IMG/VR virus record: IMGVR_UViG_3300044654_000030
Location: 1 to 58,965 of that record
DNA: 58,965 nt
Strand: one strand, 5' to 3'
From: a virus
The notes under the pieces were generated by a model. That model was not told the DNA's origin, made no database searches, and was given only the letters and a program-made list of their open reading frames with translations. Positions 21,798 through 29,577 of the stretch are shown in pieces (position 1 is the stretch's first letter; the number at the start of each line of letters is the position of its first letter). The position numbers and the translations under genes are program-made.

Positions 21798-22031
21798 ATG
21801 AAGGCGAGGGACTTCGTGGTCTACGGGTTCTCGGATGGGAACGCCGACGAGGAAGGGCGATACGCCCTGAGCTCGCGGTGGTTCACGACCTCCTACCGGG
21901 CGGCGCGGAGGCGCTCCGCCCGGACGGGGTGGCTGATCGTGGCCTTCCAGGTTGACGGGGATTCGATCGGGGCCTCCGGCCCCGCGCATTCGGAGGAGTT
22001 CGACGATGGTGGCACGACCACGACCGCTTGA
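21798..22031 (+). CDS. Hypothetical protein, 77 aa
   Basis: Starts 2 bases after the preceding stop, with GAGGAG upstream. Contains FVVYGFSDGNADEEGRYALSSRWF and a basic RAARRRSARTGWLIVAFQVDGDS segment. Function unknown. Overlaps the next gene by 26 nt. Confidence 0.6.
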   Translation: MKARDFVVYGFSDGNADEEGRYALSSRWFTTSYRAARRRSARTGWLIVAFQVDGDSIGASGPAHSEEFDDGGTTTTA

Positions 22032-22221
22032 CGTCCGCGTCATGGACCACGGAGCGGTCGTGGTCTTCGTCCTGATGACCAAGGCCGCCCGCGACTGGGT
22101 GGACCGGTCCGTGGACATCCCGTCCTACCTGAGGATGGGGTCGTTCCAGTTCGCCTGCGAGCACAGGTACGCGCCGGACATCATCACGGGCATGCAGGAG
22201 GCCGGGCTCGCCGTGGCGTGA
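22006..22221 (+). CDS. Conserved small protein (NHGSI/EHRYxxDI family)
   Basis: 71 residues from ATG 22006 (CGGAGGAG upstream). Pattern VRVMDHGAVVVFVLMTKAARDWVDRSV ... GSFQFACEHRYAPDIITGMQEAGLAV matches a frequent phage and bacterial family with a hydrophobic N-terminal strand, A..W, and a conserved EHRYxxDLxxGMxxDGL C-terminus. Function unknown. Confidence 0.75.
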   Translation: MVARPRPLDVRVMDHGAVVVFVLMTKAARDWVDRSVDIPSYLRMGSFQFACEHRYAPDIITGMQEAGLAVA

Positions 22222-22342
22222 GCCCGCCGGGCGCGACGCGGCGCCCACCCGACAACCCGTCTCGCCCCGGCGGCGCCGACGCCGCGCGTGCCGCGTGTCG
22301 CCGCCGGGGCCGTCTCACGGTTCTCCTCCGAAAGGAGTTGCG

Positions 22343-23047
22343 ATGAGTCCACGCGCACGATCCGGGCCGCGCGGCATGTTGGTGCTGGGCAACCGGCATC
22401 TCGGGCCCGACATCTGGTCGTTCAGCATCCCGGCCTTCGCGACGTGCCCGGGGTGCTCGTTCCCCTGCCTGGCGGTCTGCACCGCCATGCGGGGGCACTA
22501 CATGCACCAGGCCGTTCGGGACTTCCACCGGGAGAACTGGGAGCGGTCCCTCGACCCGCCACGCTTCCAGCGGGACATGATCCGCGAGATCAAGTCCCGG
22601 TTCGTCCGGGACTTGAGGGTCCACGTCGCGGGGGACTTCTACGACGTCCCCTACGTCCAATCGTGGACGCGGATCGTCCGGCGGTGCCGGACGACCACGT
22701 TCCTGGCCTACACCAGGAGCTGGCGGCGGCCGGAGCTGCTCGACCCGCTGGTCGAGCTGTCCCGGCTCCCGAACATGCGGATGTTCTGGTCGGAGGACGC
22801 CCAGACGGGCGCCTGCGACCGGCCGGAGGGGCGCCGGGCGTTCCTCTGCGCGACGGCCGCCGACGAGCTGGTCGTCCCGCGGGAGCCGATCCTCGTGTTC
22901 CGGGACGACACGCGGTCCGTCCGGAAGTGGTTCGGCCCCGCGTGGGTCTGCCCCAAGGAGCAGGGGACCCCGACGCTGATCACGTGCAGCGCCTGCCGGC
23001 GCTGCCTCCTGCCCGACCCCCTGCCCCGCAACCCGAGGAAACCATGA
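22343..23047 (+). CDS. Phage gp88-like protein
   Basis: 234 residues, AAAGGAG before the ATG. The signature LGPDIWSFSIPAFATCPGCSFPCLAVC-type opening (four Cys), HVAGDFYDVPYVQSWTRIVRRC, FLAYTRSWRRPELL and NMRMFWSEDAQTG match the gp88-like domain of actinophage and other phages (Pfam GP88). A C-terminal CPKEQ...CSACRRC adds a probable metal site. Cys-rich cores suggest a bound metal or Fe-S centre. No biochemical role is known to me. Confidence 0.85.
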   Translation: MSPRARSGPRGMLVLGNRHLGPDIWSFSIPAFATCPGCSFPCLAVCTAMRGHYMHQAVRDFHRENWERSLDPPRFQRDMIREIKSRFVRDLRVHVAGDFYDVPYVQSWTRIVRRCRTTTFLAYTRSWRRPELLDPLVELSRLPNMRMFWSEDAQTGACDRPEGRRAFLCATAADELVVPREPILVFRDDTRSVRKWFGPAWVCPKEQGTPTLITCSACRRCLLPDPLPRNPRKP

Positions 23048-23298
23048 GTCGCCGGTTGACGAACCTTCGGTTGGTGAAGATGAAGTCCGGCTCGCTCGGC
23101 TGGGACGGCTACACGCCGCCGACCTGGGCGGTGCTGTTCGAGCGCAACGGCCAGAGCTGCCGGGTGGACGTCCGCATCCGCCGTGAGGGCGCATCCCGCC
23201 CGACGGGGCAGGAAGTCCTCGACGCCATGCGGGACTTCCTCCGGCGCCGGGAAGTCACGGAGCACCAGTTGTTCGACGACCTTCATGTCGTCGAATAG
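23044..23298 (+). CDS. Hypothetical protein, 84 aa
   Basis: ATGA overlap with the gp88-like gene, so co-translated. Basic N-terminus, WAVLFERNGQSCRVDVRIRREG strands and a helix GQEVLDAMRDFLRRREVTEHQLFDDLHVVE. Not recognised. Possible partner of the gp88-like protein from coupling alone. Confidence 0.6.
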   Translation: MSRRLTNLRLVKMKSGSLGWDGYTPPTWAVLFERNGQSCRVDVRIRREGASRPTGQEVLDAMRDFLRRREVTEHQLFDDLHVVE

Positions 23299-23306
23299 GA
23301 GAAGCA

Positions 23307-23903
23307 ATGAGCACACGAGCCTGCATCGCCCGCCTCACGGGGCGGCACCCCCTCGCGTTCGAGGGGCGTTACCATCACTGGGATGGCTACCCCAGCGGCC
23401 TGGGCCACGCCCTCTACCACGCCTACGGCGGGCCGTTCGACGGGGACCTGGAGCGGATGCTCCGGGTCCTGATCGACGAGCACCCGGCGGGGTGGTCCAC
23501 GATCGTGGGGGCGGACTGGTCCCTCCCGCCCGGCTTCATCGAAGACCCGGCGACCCGGCACGACAACGCGGACCGGGACGTCCAGCCGCCGCTGTGCTAC
23601 TGCCACGGCGATCGGCACGAGGAGCCCCACCTGCTGACGCACGCCGACGCGGCGGGCTGCGGCGTGGAGTACACTTACGCCTTCGACCGATCGCCCAGGG
23701 TCGGGCACCCGAGGATGACCATCCTCTCGTCCCGGGGCCGGGACGGGAGCAAGATGATCGGGTTCGCCGGGTACGGCGACCCGGAATCCACCTGGCACGT
23801 CGTGGCCCGCGTCCGGCTCGACGCCCCCGAGCCGGACTGGGGTCGGCTCGACTTCTGGGGGCGGCACGCGACCCGGGCGCCCCGCCCGGGGGAGGAGGGC
23901 TGA
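23307..23903 (+). CDS. Conserved phage/actinobacterial protein (RYHHWDGYPSGLG family)
   Basis: 198 residues, AGGAG at optimal spacing. Motifs STRACIARLTG, GRYHHWDGYPSGLGHALYHAYGGPFDGDLERMLRVLIDEHPAGWSTI, QPPLCYCHGDRHEE and an EYTYAFD segment are characteristic of a conserved small protein of phages and bacterial accessory DNA. The His/Asp/Cys content suggests metal binding. Function unknown. Confidence 0.8.
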   Translation: MSTRACIARLTGRHPLAFEGRYHHWDGYPSGLGHALYHAYGGPFDGDLERMLRVLIDEHPAGWSTIVGADWSLPPGFIEDPATRHDNADRDVQPPLCYCHGDRHEEPHLLTHADAAGCGVEYTYAFDRSPRVGHPRMTILSSRGRDGSKMIGFAGYGDPESTWHVVARVRLDAPEPDWGRLDFWGRHATRAPRPGEEG

Positions 23904-23904
23904 G

Positions 23905-24126
23905 ATGTCCGCGGACGAATCCTGGTACACGCCCTGCAACCTGGACGGCCTCTCCTCGGAGGAGCTGCTGCGTTTGTGGGACGTGTATCGACACCTGGCG
24001 GTGTACTGCCGCCTGCGGGCCTGGGCGATGGATCGCCGCGCGGCCGGCGACATCCCGGGCGCCCTCGCCTCGGAGGCGGAGGCCGAAGGACGCTACAAGC
24101 TGCTCCCCGAGTGGGCGAGGTGGTGA
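23905..24126 (+). CDS. Conserved small helical protein (YCRLRAWAMDRRAAG family)
   Basis: 73 residues with the helical pattern LLRLWDVYRHLAVYCRLRAWAMDRRAAGDIPGALASEAEAEGRYKLLPEWARW, found in many phage and mobile-element proteins of unknown function, where it ends LPxxARW. Starts 1 base after the previous gene. Confidence 0.7.
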   Translation: MSADESWYTPCNLDGLSSEELLRLWDVYRHLAVYCRLRAWAMDRRAAGDIPGALASEAEAEGRYKLLPEWARW

Positions 24127-24127
24127 C

Positions 24128-24373
24128 ATGGCGAAGTTCATCATCCAGCATTACGAACCCTACTGGAGGGAGTGCCGGTTCGAGGTGGAGGCCGCCGACG
24201 AGGCGGCCGCCCGTCGCCTGCTGCTGGATGAGGTCCGGCTCCGGGCGCTGGAGGAGCACGCCCAGGAGGCCGGCCGGGCCCGCGTCGAGGACGCGGGCCC
24301 CGTCCCGTGGTTGGACGAGGAATGGACGATGAAGGACGAGGCGGGGCGCGAGGTCGCGTCCCGCCGCACCTGA
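24128..24373 (+). CDS. Hypothetical protein, 81 aa
   Basis: Begins MAKFIIQHYEPYWRECRFEVEAADEAAARRLLLDEVRL, an opening strand followed by a helix, then an acidic tail WLDEEWTMKDEAGREVASRRT. The following gene shares the layout of strand-helix-WEI/WTM-DxDGR tail and may be a distant relative. Function unknown. Confidence 0.6.
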   Translation: MAKFIIQHYEPYWRECRFEVEAADEAAARRLLLDEVRLRALEEHAQEAGRARVEDAGPVPWLDEEWTMKDEAGREVASRRT

Positions 24374-24385
24374 ACGGAGGATTCC

Positions 24386-24646
24386 ATGCCGGAGACGTTT
24401 CGCATCACGTTCCGCGAGGCGGTCATCCTGAAGACCGAGTTCGAGGTCTCCCTGGACCCTGGGCTCGCCAGGAGCGTCCTGGACGATGACCCGGACATCC
24501 TGGAGTCGCTCAAGGACCGGGCGGTCCAAGAGGGCCGGGCCCGACCCGAGTCCGAGTCGGCGCTCGACGAGTATGATACGTACTGGGAGATCCACGATCA
24601 GGACGGCCGCCTGATCGCGACCGACAAGACGGAGGACTGCCCGTGA
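24386..24646 (+). CDS. Hypothetical protein, 86 aa
   Basis: ACGGAGG upstream. Strand ETFRITFREAVILKTEFEVSL, helices LARSVLDDDPDILESLKDRAVQEG, then a DTYWEIHDQDGRLIATDKTED ending like that of the previous protein. Overlaps the next gene's GTG start. Unknown function. Confidence 0.6.
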   Translation: MPETFRITFREAVILKTEFEVSLDPGLARSVLDDDPDILESLKDRAVQEGRARPESESALDEYDTYWEIHDQDGRLIATDKTEDCP

Positions 24647-24942
24647 ACCTGACACCCTTCCAGGAGTTGCTGGCGGCCCTGGACGCCGCGCTGACGAAGA
24701 AGGACGACCCGACGGTCCGCCGCACCGCCGGGGCCCAGGCGATGACGCCGGAGGACCTCTACGGCGGGATCTACTACCTGTCGGACGGCGGCTACTCGCG
24801 CCTCATCTTCTCCGCCGACGAGGGGCGGCTGTTACTCACGTCCGATTCCCTCGCGGGCCCGGTGGCGTCCTGGGACGACTGCCGGGACCGGGTCGCCGCC
24901 GTCGAGGCGGCGATGCGGCGCTGGATGGAGGGGGCGGGCTAG
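24643..24942 (+). CDS. Hypothetical protein, 99 aa, GTG start
   Basis: GTG at 24643 with GGAGG upstream, overlapping the previous stop. Helical N-terminus (FQELLAALDAALTK), YGGIYYLSDGGYSRLIFSADEGRLLLTSD beta segment and a C-terminal helix with WDDCRDRVAAVEAAMRRWMEG. Not recognised. Followed by a long hairpin. Confidence 0.6.
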   Translation: MNLTPFQELLAALDAALTKKDDPTVRRTAGAQAMTPEDLYGGIYYLSDGGYSRLIFSADEGRLLLTSDSLAGPVASWDDCRDRVAAVEAAMRRWMEGAG

Positions 24943-24958
24943 GCGCGAAGATTCCCAA

Positions 24959-25012
24959 CCCGCCGGCCGGCCCCCCGGGCGATAGTGCTTGTGCCCGGGG
25001 ACCACCGGCGGG
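24959..25012. terminator. Nested GC hairpin upstream of gene 25021
   Basis: Outer arms CCCGCCGG (24959-24966)/CCGGCGGG (25005-25012) and inner arms CCCCGGGC (24973-24980)/GCCCGGGG (24993-25000). It ends 8 bases before the ATG, so it could sequester the ribosome site as well as terminate the preceding operon. Confidence 0.5.
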
Positions 25013-25020
25013 GGTGCGCC

Positions 25021-25362
25021 ATGAGCTACCACTTGACCGACGACGAGATGCTGGAGATCCGCCGCCGCGGCCGCACCTATCGCGTCCGCATGCGGATCTG
25101 GCGGGGGGCCGGCCTGCCCGCCCTGGTCCTGATCGATGCCGACCGCGGCGATGCGCTCGGCACGATCAGCACCGCCCTGGCCGACCTCATCTGGGCCGGC
25201 TACCTCGGGTACACCCCCGAGGAGTGGCGGTACTTCGAGCGGGAGGGCGGCCGGCTGTACCGGGTGACGTTCGCCGGCTTCGGGCCGCGGGCCCGGTTGC
25301 GGCACGCCAACCCGGTCTCGACCCCCGTGGACCCACGGGTCCTCGGGGTCCTCGCGTCATGA
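25021..25362 (+). CDS. Hypothetical protein, 113 aa
   Basis: Start at ATG 25021 just after a hairpin; in-frame extension to 24985 would run through the hairpin and is unlikely. Beta-rich RRGRTYRVRMRIWRGAGLPALVLIDADRGDALGTIS, then a helix LADLIWAGYLGYTPEEWRYFEREGG and LYRVTFAGFGPRARLRHANPV. Not recognised. ATGA overlap with the next gene. Confidence 0.6.
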   Translation: MSYHLTDDEMLEIRRRGRTYRVRMRIWRGAGLPALVLIDADRGDALGTISTALADLIWAGYLGYTPEEWRYFEREGGRLYRVTFAGFGPRARLRHANPVSTPVDPRVLGVLAS

Positions 25363-25814
25363 CCGGCTACTTCGAGCCCTGGGCGGCCGAGCGGTCGCGG
25401 TCCTGGCGCCCGCCCTGGCCGGCCCACCCGGCGGGCCTGCCGGCCGAGGTGTACGAGGAGATCACCTCCAAGTGCGCCAAGCTGGAGGCCGACGCCGACT
25501 GGCTCCTCTGGGGCACCGGCGTCGCCGAGCCGGCCGTCGTCACCAGCCTGGAGGGCACCCTCGGGGCCACCTCCGGCCGGGGGATCGTCGCCTCGGTGTC
25601 CAAGATCCCGGCCAACGACCGCGACGCGCCGACCCACGAGGCGGTGGCGCGGCGGATCTGCGCCTGCGTCAACGCCCTGGCCGGCGTCGCCGAGCCCGAG
25701 CGGGCGCTGGCCGAGGTCCGGGCGTTCCTCCTCGGGCTGCTCGCCGGCACGACCGCGCCCGACGAGGCGGCCCTGGTCCGGCTCGTGGCGCTGATCCATC
25801 CTCAGGCATGTTGA
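25359..25814 (+). CDS. Hypothetical protein, 151 aa
   Basis: Overlaps the previous gene by ATGA. Trp/Pro-rich N-terminus, then a helical domain (VYEEITSKCAKLEADADWLLWG and AVARRICACVNALAGVAEPERALAEVRAFLLGLLAG). No known family. Its stop TGA is part of a 10-bp inverted repeat. Confidence 0.6.
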   Translation: MTGYFEPWAAERSRSWRPPWPAHPAGLPAEVYEEITSKCAKLEADADWLLWGTGVAEPAVVTSLEGTLGATSGRGIVASVSKIPANDRDAPTHEAVARRICACVNALAGVAEPERALAEVRAFLLGLLAGTTAPDEAALVRLVALIHPQAC

Positions 25815-25830
25815 TATTTGTCAACATGCC
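25805..25830. promoter_or_regulatory. 10-bp perfect inverted repeat (operator candidate)
   Basis: GGCATGTTGA (25805-25814) and TCAACATGCC (25821-25830) around TATTTG. The right arm touches the -35 box of the following promoter. It is AT-richer than anything nearby, which suits a repressor or recombinase binding site, and could also weakly terminate the preceding gene. Confidence 0.6.
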
Positions 25831-25859
25831 GTGACAAGCCTGTTGCGTTTTGGTAACAT
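25831..25859 (+). promoter_or_regulatory. Promoter GTGACA-17-TAACAT of the second recombinase
   Basis: -35 GTGACA (25831-25836), 17-bp spacer, -10 TAACAT (25854-25859); start near 25866. Placed immediately right of the inverted repeat, so expression is likely repressed through it. Confidence 0.65.
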
Positions 25860-25915
25860 ATGAGGAGGAACCGATCTCATTTCCTGCGGACGCCCCGCGG
25901 GGCGGCGGAGGGCCG

Positions 25916-26677
25916 ATGCCGGACAGGACACCAGTGACGTACGCCTATATCCGCATGTCGAAGGCGAGCCAGGTGGGCTCGCCGGACGACCAGCGGGACA
26001 CGATCGGCCGCACGGCGGCGGCCGACGGCCGCTCGGTGGACATCTGGATCACCGACGCGGCGATCAGCGGCAAGGTCCCCCTCCTGAAGCGGGAGGGGGG
26101 CCGCGAGCTCGACGCCCGGCTCAAGAAAGGGGACCACGTCTACATCGCCCGGCTCGACCGGATGTTCCGCCGGGCGAGCGACTGCGCGCTGATCATCGAC
26201 CGCTGGCAGCGGATCGGCGTCCACCTCCATGTGTGCAACCTCATGGGGATGGGCATCGACCTCAGCTCGGCGGTCGGCCGGTTCATCGCGCTGATCCTGG
26301 CGGCGGTGGCCGAGCTGGAGCGGGAGTTCATCGCCGAGCGGACCCGCGACAGCCTGGCCCGCCGCCGCCGCACGGGCGGCGCGTGCGGCCGGTACGCCGG
26401 CTACGGGTGGAAGTGGCGCAAGCTGTGGGACCCCGAGAAGGGTCGCCACGTCAAGACCAAGGTGCGCAACGAGGAGGAGCGCGCCATCATGAGGGAGATC
26501 GTCAAGTGGCGGGCCGAGGGCCACAGCTTCGACGAGATCTCCCAGCATCTCACGTACACCCTGAAGGTGTTGACGTGGGAGGGCAAGGAATGGACGCTGA
26601 AACGGTGCCAGCGGGCCTACGTGGCGGAGCTGAAGTTGCAGCTCGCCGAGGCCCGCCGGGGCGACCACGAGGCATAA
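25916..26677 (+). CDS. Serine recombinase, resolvase/invertase type
   Basis: 253 residues from ATG 25916 (GGAGGG upstream). N-terminal catalytic domain with Ser15 in YAYIRMSKASQ, DQRDTI, active-site Arg region ARLDRMFRRASD, LAAVAELEREFIAERT helix E, then a short recombinase-type domain with RTGGACGRYAGYGWKWR and an HTH-like segment KWRAEGHSFDEISQHL. Much shorter than the phage integrase and with no Zn ribbon, so closer to resolvases, invertases or small transposon recombinases. It might invert a segment, resolve multimers or belong to a passenger element. Confidence 0.88.
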   Translation: MPDRTPVTYAYIRMSKASQVGSPDDQRDTIGRTAAADGRSVDIWITDAAISGKVPLLKREGGRELDARLKKGDHVYIARLDRMFRRASDCALIIDRWQRIGVHLHVCNLMGMGIDLSSAVGRFIALILAAVAELEREFIAERTRDSLARRRRTGGACGRYAGYGWKWRKLWDPEKGRHVKTKVRNEEERAIMREIVKWRAEGHSFDEISQHLTYTLKVLTWEGKEWTLKRCQRAYVAELKLQLAEARRGDHEA

Positions 26678-26749
26678 TGGAATGCACCGTGCGAGGGAGT
26701 GCGTGTCCTGCCGCGCGATTCATCGCGCACTTCGCGTAGGAGTCCGATC

Positions 26750-27358
26750 ATGACCGAGACGAATGCGACGACGACCGGCACCCTGTTCCACCTCCTGCTC
26801 AGGCTGGAGAACCCGGGCGGCTATCACGCCCACGGCCCGTGGCTGAAGGGGGTCCAGGCCCTCGACTTCCGGAGGCGGCACCGCCTGGGGGACGGCAACG
26901 TGGTCCCGCACGCCCGGTCGTTCAACGGCACCCGGCTGGCACGCCTCGTCCCGCTCCCCGAGGAGGTGGCGCGGCGCCTGCTGAAGCCGGACCAGAACGA
27001 GCGGGAGGTGGAGATCCCGGTGGACCTGCTCCGGGACGGCGAGCTCGCCCTGGGGTGGTCGAACGGCCGCTACGACGCCCCTAGGGACGACAAGGATGAG
27101 CCGCTGCTGGGCCTGGCGGAGATCGGCCTGGACCGCGCCCTGGAGCTGGTCGCGGCGGTCGAGGAGCGGGACCGCGAGCGGGACCGCCAGCACGAGGAGA
27201 AGAAGCTCCGGGAGGAGGCGGGCCGCCTGGCGCGGCGGGTCGCCGCGCTGGAGGAGACGAACGAGTTCCACCTGCGCCGGATCGCCGAGCTGGAGGACCT
27301 GGTCGCGCAGCTCCGGGGCGACGAGGACGAGGACGCGGCGGGCGACGACGACGCCTGA
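26750..27358 (+). CDS. Coiled-coil protein, 202 aa
   Basis: TAGGAG before the ATG. N-terminal beta-rich domain (TGTLFHLLLRLENPGGYHAHGPWLKGVQALDF ... PHARSFNGTRLARLVPLPEEVARRLL). A long, highly charged coiled coil follows (residues about 125-190: VEERDRERDRQHEEKKLREEAGRLARRVAALEETNEFHLRRIAELEDLVAQL), with an acidic end. No family recognised. Coupled by neighbourhood to the Zn-finger genes downstream. Confidence 0.7.
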   Translation: MTETNATTTGTLFHLLLRLENPGGYHAHGPWLKGVQALDFRRRHRLGDGNVVPHARSFNGTRLARLVPLPEEVARRLLKPDQNEREVEIPVDLLRDGELALGWSNGRYDAPRDDKDEPLLGLAEIGLDRALELVAAVEERDRERDRQHEEKKLREEAGRLARRVAALEETNEFHLRRIAELEDLVAQLRGDEDEDAAGDDDA

Positions 27359-27427
27359 CGCCGGCCAGGGACGGCGCCCCGGGCAGGGACGCCCACCCCT
27401 GGACCTCCCGAAGGAGGGTGATGCACC

Positions 27428-27955
27428 ATGCCCGAAGTCCCAGCCTGCCGCCTCTGCGAGGCGCCCGGGGTCGCGGCCCTGGGCCTCTGCAACAAGCACT
27501 ACCACCGCTACCGCGCCGCCGGCAAGCCCGCGCTGGAGCCCTGGATCGAGGGCCAGCTCGCGCTCGAACGCGACGGCGGGCCGTCGCGCCGCAGGCGCTG
27601 CCTCGTCTGCGGCCAGCCCGCCGACGCCTGGGGCCTGTGCCACAAGCACGCCGAGCGCTATCGGCGGGCCGGCAAGCCCGAGCTGGAGCCCTGGGTCGCC
27701 CGGCAGCGGGCGCAGGACGACCTCCGGGTCGCCTGCGTCATCTGCGGGACGCCGTTCCACGCCTACCAGGGGCGCCTGACGTGCTCGCGAGCCTGCTACG
27801 AGGAGCGCCTCCGCCGGGCGGCGCGGGCGAGGCTCCACGCCGAGACCCCCGACCGGCGGGCGGAGCGGCTGCGCCGCCGCAACGAGCGCGACCGCCTCCG
27901 GCGGGCGGCGCCCCCGGGGGACGACGCCCCCGGGGGCGGGACGCCCACCCCTTGA
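27428..27955 (+). CDS. Zn-finger array protein, first of a paralogous pair
   Basis: 175 residues. Two repeats of a C-x2-C-x9-GLC-x2-H-x3-RY-x-x-GKP-x4-EPW module (residues about 7-50 and 57-95), then a third Cys unit CVICGTPFHAYQGRLTCSRAC and a charged Arg/Glu-rich helix. Such modules occur in phage HNH-type proteins, but no HNH catalytic core is present here. Likely nucleic-acid binding, inferred. AGGAGG start. Confidence 0.75.
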   Translation: MPEVPACRLCEAPGVAALGLCNKHYHRYRAAGKPALEPWIEGQLALERDGGPSRRRRCLVCGQPADAWGLCHKHAERYRRAGKPELEPWVARQRAQDDLRVACVICGTPFHAYQGRLTCSRACYEERLRRAARARLHAETPDRRAERLRRRNERDRLRRAAPPGDDAPGGGTPTP

Positions 27956-27980
27956 CGGTCCGCGGGCCGTCGCGTAGGAT
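27952..27980 (+). promoter_or_regulatory. Promoter TTGACG-17-TAGGAT
   Basis: The -35 TTGACG (27952-27957) overlaps the stop codon of the first Zn-finger gene; -10 TAGGAT (27975-27980). Expected start near 27987, giving a 125-nt leader for the second Zn-finger gene. Confidence 0.65.
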
Positions 27981-28056
27981 GTCGGATTCGCCGGGCCGCC
28001 GGGCGTGAACGGGCGGCGAGGCCGCCGGGGGGCCGCATCCCCGGGAGGTACGGACC

Positions 28057-28119
28057 ATGCACCCACCCTCACGAGGGCCGGCCCCTCCGCTCGCGCCGGC
28101 TCCCCTCCCCGATGCCTGA
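28057..28119 (+). CDS. Candidate 20-aa leader peptide
   Basis: ATG at 28057 with GGGAGGT at good spacing opens a 20-codon frame rich in Pro and Ala (begins MHPPSRGP). It ends at 28119, just past the ATG of the next gene at 28112, so ribosomes finishing it could re-initiate there. The next gene itself has no good ribosome site. Too short for standard callers; could be chance. Confidence 0.45.
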   Translation: MHPPSRGPAPPLAPAPLPDA

Positions 28120-28789
28120 GAAACCGTGCCGGGTCTGCGGGCGCCCCGCGACGGCGGCGCGGGGCCTCTGCCAGGCCCACTACCACCGCTGGACCAAGGC
28201 CGGCCGGCCCGACCTGGACGCCTGGCCCGCCGAGCAGCGGGCGCGGGAGGCGGCCCCGCCGCCCCCGCCGCCCGCGTGCCGCGTCTGCGACCGCCCCGCC
28301 GAGCAGCGGGGCCTGTGCCACGCCCACTATGAGCGCTGGCGGCGATGGGGCCGGCCCGACCTCGACGAATGGGTCGCGGCGTTCCGCGAGGGACGCCTCA
28401 ACATCTGCACCATCTGCGGCCGGGGCTACAACGGCTACCACGGGAGTCAGACGTGTTCCCGGGCGTGCGACCAGGAGCGGCGCCGCCGCGCCGCCCTGGC
28501 GTACTTCTACGCCCTGCCGCCCGAGCAGCGGGAGGAGGTGTACCGCCGCCAGATGGACCGCAACCGGCGGGCCAGCGAGGCCCGCCAGGTCGAGATCCGG
28601 TGCCAGGGACCGGGCTGCGACGTGACGTTCCGGGGGATGCCGGGCCGGAAGTTTTGTTCCAAGCGATGCCGGGACCGCGAGGCCGCCCGGCACCGCGACG
28701 AGATCCGGAAGCGGGTCCGCGACTTCGACGCCGCCCGGCTGGCGACGGAGCTGATCCGCAAGCTCGAAGGAGAGGACGAGGGATCATGA
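28112..28789 (+). CDS. Zn-finger array protein, second of a paralogous pair
   Basis: 225 residues. Same C-x2-C...GLC-x2-H-x3-RW module twice (residues about 6-48 and 55-95), followed by CTICGRGYNGYHGSQTCSRAC and a further Cys pair unit RCQGPGCDVTF ... KFCSKRCRDRE, then a basic helical tail. Longer than its upstream paralogue by one Cys unit. Likely nucleic-acid binding; no nuclease motif is visible. Probably translated by coupling to the leader peptide. Overlaps the next gene by ATGA. Confidence 0.75.
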   Translation: MPEKPCRVCGRPATAARGLCQAHYHRWTKAGRPDLDAWPAEQRAREAAPPPPPPACRVCDRPAEQRGLCHAHYERWRRWGRPDLDEWVAAFREGRLNICTICGRGYNGYHGSQTCSRACDQERRRRAALAYFYALPPEQREEVYRRQMDRNRRASEARQVEIRCQGPGCDVTFRGMPGRKFCSKRCRDREAARHRDEIRKRVRDFDAARLATELIRKLEGEDEGS

Positions 28790-29577
28790 CCCATGAGATC
28801 GTGCCCGCCGGCGCGGGGGACGTGCTCCGCGCCGAGCTGGACGAGTTGTCGCTCCTCAGCACCGAGGAGCTGAAGGCGGAGCTGGCGCGGGCGATGGAGA
28901 TCACCGTCGCCGCGCTCCGCCGGATGGCCGCCATCGTGCGGGTCCTCGAAGAGCGGGGGGAGGACCTGTCCGACCTCAAGAACGGCCTCCTCCACTACCT
29001 CCGGAGGATCGCCTACGAGCAGTGCCTCCCGGAGACGGTGGTCCGGTTCGGGAACGTCCCGATCCTGGTCCGCAACGTCTCGAAGCTACCCCTGCCCGAC
29101 CAGCGGAAGCTGGCGGGCGGGGAGCCGGTCCCGCTGGTCGTCCGCGGGCCGGATGGGCGATTCGAGTTGCGCCAGGCCGACCCGCTCGGCCTCTCGGGCG
29201 CCCAGGTGGCCCAGGTCTTCGCCCCGGACCACGTCCGGGACCAGTCGGAGCAGATCCTCTGGCTGGAGATGCGGGGCATGAAGCCGGCGCGGAAGCCCCG
29301 CCGGTCGGAGCGGGTCCGCCCGTCCCCGACGGGGGACGGCGTCATCGTGGGGAAGGTCCACCTCCCCTCGGCGCTCGTCGTGGAGGCGCTCGCCGCGCTG
29401 CGGGGCCCGGCCCCCGGCGACGACGAGGACCTGACCCAGGTCGGCATCCGCATGACCGAGGCGGAGCATGTCGCGTTGAAGAAGGCCGCCGCCGACGGCG
29501 GCACGAACGTCAGTCTCCTGGTCCGGCGCGCCCTGCGCGCCTACGGCCTGTTCGGGAAGGAGGTCAGCGATGGATGA
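28786..29577 (+). CDS. Ribbon-helix-helix protein with N-terminal helical domain
   Basis: 263 residues. N-terminal helices (ELDELSLLSTEELKAELARAMEITVAALRRMAAIVRVLEERGED), a middle domain (VVRFGNVPILVRNVSKLPLPDQRKLAGGEPVPLV), and a C-terminal TQVGIRMTEAEHVALKKAAADGGTNVSLLVRRALRAY that matches the beta-helix-helix of CopG/Arc-type DNA-binding domains. Probably a sequence-specific DNA binder or partition-like protein. Coupled to the Zn-finger gene (ATGA) and overlaps the next gene by 8 nt. Confidence 0.7.
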   Translation: MTHEIVPAGAGDVLRAELDELSLLSTEELKAELARAMEITVAALRRMAAIVRVLEERGEDLSDLKNGLLHYLRRIAYEQCLPETVVRFGNVPILVRNVSKLPLPDQRKLAGGEPVPLVVRGPDGRFELRQADPLGLSGAQVAQVFAPDHVRDQSEQILWLEMRGMKPARKPRRSERVRPSPTGDGVIVGKVHLPSALVVEALAALRGPAPGDDEDLTQVGIRMTEAEHVALKKAAADGGTNVSLLVRRALRAYGLFGKEVSDG

